A stretch of 64,000 bases of DNA, from contig PZJY01000008.1 in NCBI GenBank assembly GCA_031472005.1, positions 744,001 to 808,000 on the forward strand, read 5' to 3'. Position 1 is the stretch's first letter. Each line of letters opens with the position of its first letter. This DNA comes from Tetracladium setigerum. Taxonomy: Eukaryota > Ascomycota > Leotiomycetes > Helotiales. The notes under the pieces are model-generated. The model was not told where the DNA came from. It was given only the letters and a program-made list of their open reading frames with translations, and did no database searches. Shown here one piece after another: positions 57,765 through 64,000 of this stretch. The translations under genes were made by a program, and so were the position numbers.

Positions 57765-58618
57765 TCACAATTTCGAAAACATGCCCTCCTTCTGGGCCCT
57801 GACATCCAGTTCATGGGTCCACGTACTTCTTGGCTGCGTATGCAGAAACCAATAGATGCTCGCCAGATCAGTTGGCTATATCAACACCCCTCTTAGCAAA
57901 TATTCGCAAAACGAAGGAGAAGAAAGGAAACTTACCTGCATAATCCTACTCTCCACATCCGCTAACTTCTCCTTCTCCCCCTCCCTCTCCCACTTCCGTC
58001 TCGTGACACCACCAATCAACTTCCCATCCACCGGCCCATCAATAACCAAATGCGCCGCATGAATACCCTTCTCCTGATACTCCCTCGTAACAATCTGCGC
58101 CAAGCTCCTCAATCCAAACTTCCCCGGCGAAAAACTCGACAGCCCAGCCGCTCCCCTCAAACTGCCCGTCGCGCCCGTAAAAATCACCGTCCCCTTGCCC
58201 GCAGCCAACATATCAGGCAACACGCATTTAACAGACCAGAACGCACCAAAAAGGTTAATCTTCGTGAAATTCTCGAACTCTTCAGAACTGGTGTCGAGGA
58301 TTTGTCGGCCGTTGACGCGACGCGCGCCGGCATTGTAGACGAGGACATTGACGGGGCCGAGATCTTTCTTGATGGAGGCGAAGGTTTTAAGGATGTCGGA
58401 TTCGACGCGTAGGTCGGTGATGTAGTATTTAGAGGTGTGGGCGCCATAGGTAGATGTTATGGAGGCCACCATTTCTTGGAGTTTGGGCTCGGTGCGTGCG
58501 AGGAGCGCGACGGTGAAGCCTTCTGAGATGAACTTCCGGGCGACGGCTTCGCCTATTCCGGGGCCGGCGCCGACGACGGCGAGGACGGGTTTGGAGGTTG
58601 GGTTGGAGGGTAGGGCAT
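57765..58618 (-). CDS. Short-chain dehydrogenase-like protein with C-terminal SKL, lacking the catalytic Tyr
   Basis: Exons 58618-57936 and 57875-57765; 264 aa. Rossmann fold: VLAVVGAGPGIGEAVARKF (GxGxGIG-type NAD(P) loop), LLARTEPKLQEM, NVLVYNAGAR (NAG), the catalytic Ser in IFTGATGSLRG, and then LSSFSPGKFGLRSLAQIVTR where YxxxK is expected. The Lys is present but the Tyr is Phe, as in a known atypical SDR subgroup, so the reaction may differ. The last exon (PTDLASIYWFLHTQPRSTW) ends MFSKL, a canonical PTS1. One base is missing in the A-run at 58590-58592 just before the Rossmann loop. Convergent with the GST-kappa-like gene. Confidence 0.88.
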
Positions 58619-59517
58619 TGTGTTGTTTGAGGTGTATGTGTGCTAGGTGAGATGCGAGGGGTTGGTGATAATGAAGTTATTTAAGTTGGTTTACAGAATG
58701 TGGGGTTGAGATGAGGTGTTACTGTGTGATTGAGTGTGAAGAAGGCTCAATGAGATGAAGAATCGAGAACGTGTTTACATACAATAGGGATGAGAAATAT
58801 AACTAGAACATATAAAGTCTCATACATACCGAAAGGCTCGGGGAACTCTGTGAGATGGATGTGAGGTGAAGTGAGGTTGTTTCGGCTAGGTCGACGGTTT
58901 GAATACTAATCACGCCCTAAGACCTCGGCTTCAGTACACTGATGATGTACTGCTAACTTTTCTTTCCCCTCAACCTAACTCTCCCTCTTTCCTCCCCGTT
59001 TTCAACGAACATGAATCGTAAGCTTTTTCCCCGTTTATATTGCAAGAATCAGATTTCGGGGAGGTAACGAATCAACAGCAGATATGTTGCAACACTTGCT
59101 CAAAAACATATGAGATCTTGCCACTCTTTTTATAATTGTAATCCGTTTTGCGAAAGGAGTTGTATCTAAAATGTTACAGATTCAATCGTCCATATTCTTT
59201 GTCCCCCAGCCAGAAATCGAAGTGAATTTAACTTCGAGCCTCCACTTTCTGGATATGGCTCAGTAGTGGATCCAGCAGAATAGATGCCGTTTTTCATCGA
59301 CGTCTAGCTATTTTGATCTGGCTTGTAAATGTAAATTTTATATGCTCGGTTGGGAACTCTACAAAGAATTGCAGTTAACCGCACTTCCAAAGACACAAAT
59401 AAGAGACAACAATCCTTGTTGTCGCTTTCAATTCCTACTAAGTTTTTGACATGAATGTGCACCCCTCAACTCCATACACTTTCCATTGCAAAGCATCGCT
59501 CAAGGTAGGAGGCGAAA
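58619..59517. other. Intergenic region
   Basis: About 900 bp: SDR promoter and 3' flank of the 7TM gene. No gene recognised. Confidence 0.4.
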
Positions 59518-60971
59518 TCAGAAAGATCTTTTATCAGCCGCTTTCCCACCATAATCACTCTTCGCATCCTGAAAGGAGACTTCCACCTCGACATTCTTCC
59601 TAATCTGACCATCTTCTCTTGTTCCATTGACAGGTAGAATGTTCTCGTCGCTGCTCCATGCCTCGGTCTGACCCTTTGCCTTCCATCCTCGAGATTCATG
59701 GGCCGCATTCGAGGCGAAGCTTTTCATTGCGTACTCTCCGTCTCGACCACCAGATTGTTGCAAGTAGCCCGAAGACGGCATTGGTCGGGACGCTCCAGTG
59801 GCACTCGTAGTGCTGAAAAGCTTAGGTGCGAAACGACGCAGTAACGGGCCCAGTGAAGGCACGGAGCCAGTTGCGATAGCAAGGTTAGCTTCCGCATTCG
59901 AGATCGTGTACCCGACGCCATAGGAGCGATCTTTGTTGTTGGGACTGAAGCGCCAGTTGTAAATAACTAGACGAGCTACCGAAACACCTGTGACACTATT
60001 AAACAAGAAATGGTCAGTCGCTGCTAAATCTTCAGCTCAGTCAAGAGAAACAGCGGAGCTCACATAACACCAACGCTCAAGATCGCGCTCGCCATTATTT
60101 TCTGCTTCCTTGCCATCTGCAAATCCCAGACAATGACTGTAGGAATAACCAAGACCATTATATCAGTGGCCACGGTCAAACCGGCCGAGATCAAGAAGAA
60201 ATTGATCTGATTGATGCAAGTTCCTCCCTTGATCAACTTTCCATCCACCATCCCCTTCTCATCTGCACCGGCCGTCAATCGCGCTGCAGGGTCCATTCGG
60301 GGGAAGTCGAAGACATATCTAACAGGACTGCACTGGAAGATGACCGTTACAAAGATTGCCACTGCGAGTGCGCAATTGATGGCTTGTGTGATCCAGAGTG
60401 CGATCTTGACGCCTCTCTTCATGCCACCGATACGAAGGAGGAAGCAGATGACGGAGGCTTTGACGAGGCAGAGAATCGGATTGTAAAGGAGTTGGTTGGC
60501 TAGGTTGTACCGTTGGCCTAGGATTGCTTGGTCTACGCTTAGTTTGGGGATGTCTTTGACGTGATAGCCTTGCCATGTGTATATTGTATCTTTGAACTTG
60601 ATTAGCCACGATCGGGTTTTGTGAGGGTGGTTTGAATAACGAACATCGAATGATAACGTAGGACTCGGCAACTGCTAGCAACTTGATGCTGATTAGGTGT
60701 GGCAGCTCAAGATAGAAAAGAGTGGATACTAACGTATGCTGCGAGTAGAAGACCATCACCTAAGTAATTTTGGTCAGACATAGTCCCGTAATGATTGTTT
60801 TGCCAGAGACCAAGAGGAAAAACCTACTCCATACAAACAAAGGTTCCCAATGCCATCACTTTTCCATTGAATTGCTCTAGCCCAGATCCTCAGAGCAATA
60901 AAGAAAGTACTGAGTGCCAAAAAGGTGCCAATGACAATAAATGCTTCTGGTTGCTTGGTATCAACGACCAT
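59518..60971 (-). CDS. Fungal rhodopsin-like (SAT4/Pth11-type) integral membrane protein
   Basis: Multi-exon gene: 60971-60839, 60759-60734, a middle exon ending at about 60064, and 59995-59518. Helices seen: AFIVIGTFLALSTFFIALRI, DGLLLAAY, LVKASVICFLLRIGGMKRG, ALAVAIFVTVIFQCSPV, LISAGLTVATDIMVLVIPTV and ILSVGVIVTGVSVARLVIY, followed by AEANLAIATGSVPSLGPLLR (the conserved last-helix motif) and a long polar C-terminus. The QCSPV and TCINQ cysteines form the usual extracellular pair. The stretch 60600-60735 (end of helix 2 and its loop) could not be spliced confidently; a frame break there is possible. Pth11-like proteins are putative receptors; ligand unknown. Confidence 0.8.
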
Positions 60972-62994
60972 GATGAGATTCTAAACCTTTCAGCGGTGAG
61001 TGTATTCTGAATGAAAAGGATCAGTGCCGACAGTCATAAGAGTAGAGAACATACAGCGGATAATTGAAGGACTTACGAATTTAGATCTAGTCAGACTTTC
61101 AAAGACTTGACGGGAGGTAAAGGAGCGCTAGGAGTGGATGAAAGAAATAGATCTTTCTTGTAGCTTAAGAATCTCCTATTCTTTGAAGCTCCCTCTAGGA
61201 ATGGAATTTCTGAGACGGATATCCCAATTCGTAGAATGGTAGACCCTGGTTTTCTTCAGGGTTTCCAGCCGGGAATCTTCAACTCTGTGATGCCTGTCCT
61301 GCTTCCTGGAGCTGTCGCTGCATGCTCCGTCTCGTGTAGACTGTAGAAGCGACCCTGCAAGGTACAGTACTACATATGTGGCTCCATAACACAATCTTTT
61401 GAGTATTATTGGATATAGTTCTAAGTCTCGATAACCCTCTTACATTCTTCACCTAGATTCTGAAATTGAGAATCAGATTGACATGAATTCAGAGAGTCTG
61501 TCCAATAGCAGTTGACAAAGCTACATAAAAACAGTTCAATACATGTTTTGACAGGCCTTAAGATCAGTCATCAAATTGTTGGCTGACTGGGGACAGAGTA
61601 ATCATTAAAATCCACCCCGGGATCCCATCCGCAGTTCCGACCTTTTTGAATGATAATCCTACAGGAACTTAATACAGACATGAGTTCAGTTGCCTTCGAG
61701 TGTATTGCGGAAAGTTGACGCAACCGGACAATATGATTTTCAGTATCGGAACAGTGAATAACGATCTAGGTTTTGTAGTTCACGCAGAATATGGCCAGAA
61801 GTGGCAATTGTACCAGAATGGAAATGATGGCTCCACGACTTCAGGGAAAGCATAGAATTTAAAATGAAAATTTGCACAACAATCAACATAGGTACCCACA
61901 TTTTCATTCTACAAGAATATTTTAACATTGTTTCAGGGACTGGCTTGTGCCGTACTGCTGTAGATCCCAATATCGGTACCGTTAGAAATTGCGCCGTTAG
62001 GAAATGCAGTGCGGAACATTTGCAAGGTTCAAGACGGAGTATAATAGCCGGGTTAGCCTATTAGCGTTTGGCCTTCCGCGGCGCTAAAATATGGGGAAGG
62101 GTGGGGTGGGTGGGGAGTGTATCAACTTTGACCACCATGGGGCTGTAGATTAGAGGCCGTTACTGATGTCAATTATGAGTCTCAAACAGACCCACATTTC
62201 TGCAAATACTAATATACAGTACATGCATATGAGAATAGCAGGGGAAAAGAGCATGGTACTCTGGGTACCTGCCTAGATAGAGCGAGTTGAGTCTCCTGTT
62301 TTCCTTTGATCCTTCAGGATTTTCAAGTGTTGGGAAGAAGCTGCCTTCTCGATAACTAATAGAAATTGGTAAGTATGTTCTAGACAAGCAACAAAGAGCT
62401 CCCATCTTTTTAATTACATATATGATAGTTGCCTCTGAAGTTGATCTCCATGACCACTTTCTTCAGCACTCAGCAGAAGTCAAACCCCAGATGCGTTTTT
62501 TCAGATAGTCCTGTTCAAGCGACAACGAATTGGCCAATATATTCTCCTCGGTGTCCCACTCTAGAAATATGCAGGTGCTTTCAAGGCTCTTGAAATTGGA
62601 CACTGCACGCCTATCTATTGAACTTTGTTTGTTCGCCTTCCTAACCCATGTCGAGAAGAGGTCCCACAGAAGTCGTAAGATCTTGCTAATGCGGTGAATG
62701 AGCCCTCAAGCAGACCGAAATCACTTATACTCCCACACAAGGATGAAAAACGTGGTGACCTTGCCAACTTGCATGGATGTCACGCTGAAATTGCCTGAAT
62801 GTGACCCCATCGCAAGGTTAAATAAATACCTGGATGAAGAACCTGCCTTTCTTTCCTTGTTCCCTCGTGTCAACGCCCTTCCCTTCAACCCAACAATCTT
62901 GATAATTGGCTCTTCTTCATTGATCGAGCATACGCCGCTACCGGTTAAACCTTTTCCCAGATAGTTGGTCTTTCGTCCCAAATTTTCTGTCAAA
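60972..62994. other. Long intergenic region
   Basis: About 2 kb. A G-rich stretch GGGAAGGGTGGGGTGGGTGG lies at 62094-62113. Short frames only; nothing with a domain. Likely divergent promoters of the 7TM and FAD oxidase genes. Confidence 0.45.
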
Positions 62995-64000
62995 ATGGTT
63001 CACCGACTTACCAGACTTCTTGCTACCGGCTTGTACTTGTATGCAAATGTTGCTGCTACCGCCATTCCCTCTGAGACTACAACATCCGTGGTCGCCAGTC
63101 CAGTACCAGAAGTAGTTGCCAATGCCACTTTGTTCAACTTTGAGTCTATTCAATTGACGGACGATGGATTGGCCAACCTCGATGCAGACACTGCTGCCTT
63201 CTTCGCCTTCGACAATGCTATCGAGACGAACACGACTGAGAAGAGAAAAAGAGCAGCCGCTTGCAAGCTTTTCCCAGGCGACTTCCTGTGGCCAGCAGAC
63301 TTTGTCTGGAGTATCTTCAATCTTGTTCTGGGGAACAATGCCTTGATCAAGACTGTCCCGTTGGCTTCACCCTGTTATAATTCGTGGGGCTACGACCAAG
63401 CAAAATGTCAATCGTTGTTCACAAACTGGAAGAATTCCCATATCCAGTGAGTTCGAAAATACTTGAAAGCATTCTGTTAACTGACCGTGTCTAGCGCCGC
63501 CGACCCAACATCAATGATGTCTCCTGTCTACCAGGGACTCACGTGTGAAGCAACCTTAGACCCTACTCAGACTTGTACACTCGGAGCCTTCCCTCACTAT
63601 GCCGTCGATGCCACAAGTGTATACCAAGTCCAGCTTGCCGTCAATTTCGCCAGAGTCTCCAACATTCGTTTGGTCGTCAAAAATACTGGCCATGATTTCT
63701 CTGGGAAGTCCGGAGGCGCGGGATCCCTTAGCGTCTGGACTCACAACTTGAAGGATATCAAGTACATTCCCAAATATTCTGCCAGAGGATCGTCATATAA
63801 TGGCCCGGCTTTCAAAGCAGGTGCTGGTGTCCAGGCTTTTGAAATCTACAAGGCAGCCAGCGACAAAGGACTTGTCGTTGTCGGTGGCGAGGGGCTGGTA
63901 AGCATTTCGTTCTTGAATTTTGAGCTCGAAGCTAATGGTATGTAGACTGTGGGTGTTTTTGGAGGCTATATTCTCGGTGGTGGACATTCTCCACTGAGCT
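62995..64000 (+). CDS. Secreted FAD-linked oxidase (berberine-bridge/VAO type), 5' part, cut by window edge
   Basis: Exons 62995-63446, 63495-63897 and 63946 to the window end. A signal peptide (VHRLTRLLATGLYLYANVAA) is followed by a Thr/Val-rich propeptide, then CKLFPGDFLWPADFVWSIF and FTNWKNSH. The FAD-binding PCMH domain begins at QTCTLGAFPHYAVDATSVY, with VKNTGHDFSGKSGGAGSLSV (GHD, the likely 8-alpha-His FAD link) and GAGVQAFEIYKAASDKGLVV. The third exon has VGVFGGYILGGGHSPLS, the typical second pyrophosphate loop. Such enzymes oxidise alcohols, sugars or alkaloid-like and secondary-metabolite substrates outside the cell or in the secretory pathway. Confidence 0.9.

Noticed and set aside
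1..64000. tRNA, rRNA and CRISPR elements
   Set aside because: No cloverleaf with a TTCRA loop and acceptor stem, no rRNA-like stretch and no spaced direct repeats were found by eye; CRISPR is not expected in a fungus.

Overview
The window looks like chromosomal DNA of a filamentous ascomycete. Genes are split by short introns (about 45-120 nt, GT-AG, often with a CTAAC-like branch site). There is a HET-domain gene, an LP-type (2EXR/F-box-like) family that has expanded in tandem, and a Tc1/mariner element with RIP-like C-to-T stop codons. The class cannot be fixed from sequence alone; a Leotiomycete-like fungus is my impression only.

Layout. 0-1.2 kb: the 5' part of an AMP-binding ligase. 3.8-27.5 kb is mostly housekeeping: a small membrane protein, a SNF2 helicase, an ISC1-type sphingolipid phospholipase C, the COMPASS subunit SWD3/WDR5, a HET protein, a MICOS apolipoprotein-O-like subunit back to back with mitochondrial intermediate peptidase, cytosolic tyrosyl-tRNA synthetase (with a GC-AG intron) and two unassigned membrane proteins. 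30-45.4 kb is accessory: five copies of one LP-motif family (one decayed, one with an in-frame stop), a VOC protein, a RIP-damaged Tc1/mariner element carrying a nested MITE, and a receptor-L-domain surface protein. 45.6-48.6 kb: a divergent acetolactate decarboxylase / catabolic acetolactate synthase pair, a complete cytosolic acetoin route of bacterial type. 49-51.5 kb: a BTB-like gene and a broken gene. 52.1-58.6 kb: four adjacent enzymes (nitronate monooxygenase, 4CL-like ligase, GST-kappa/HCCA isomerase-like protein, SDR) ending in SRL, PKL, SKL and SKL, which suggests a peroxisomal metabolic cluster. 59.5-64 kb: a rhodopsin-like 7TM protein and the 5' part of a secreted berberine-bridge-type FAD oxidase.

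Quality note. About 17 reading-frame breaks occur in otherwise well-preserved genes. Most lie in short homopolymers and are repaired by one base (mostly a missing base). Once these are allowed for, each spliced model has a length divisible by three and a length normal for its family. I read them as consensus-sequence errors, not pseudogenes, except where stated. Both the peroxisomal cluster and the acetoin pair would be missed or fragmented by automatic gene calling for this reason.
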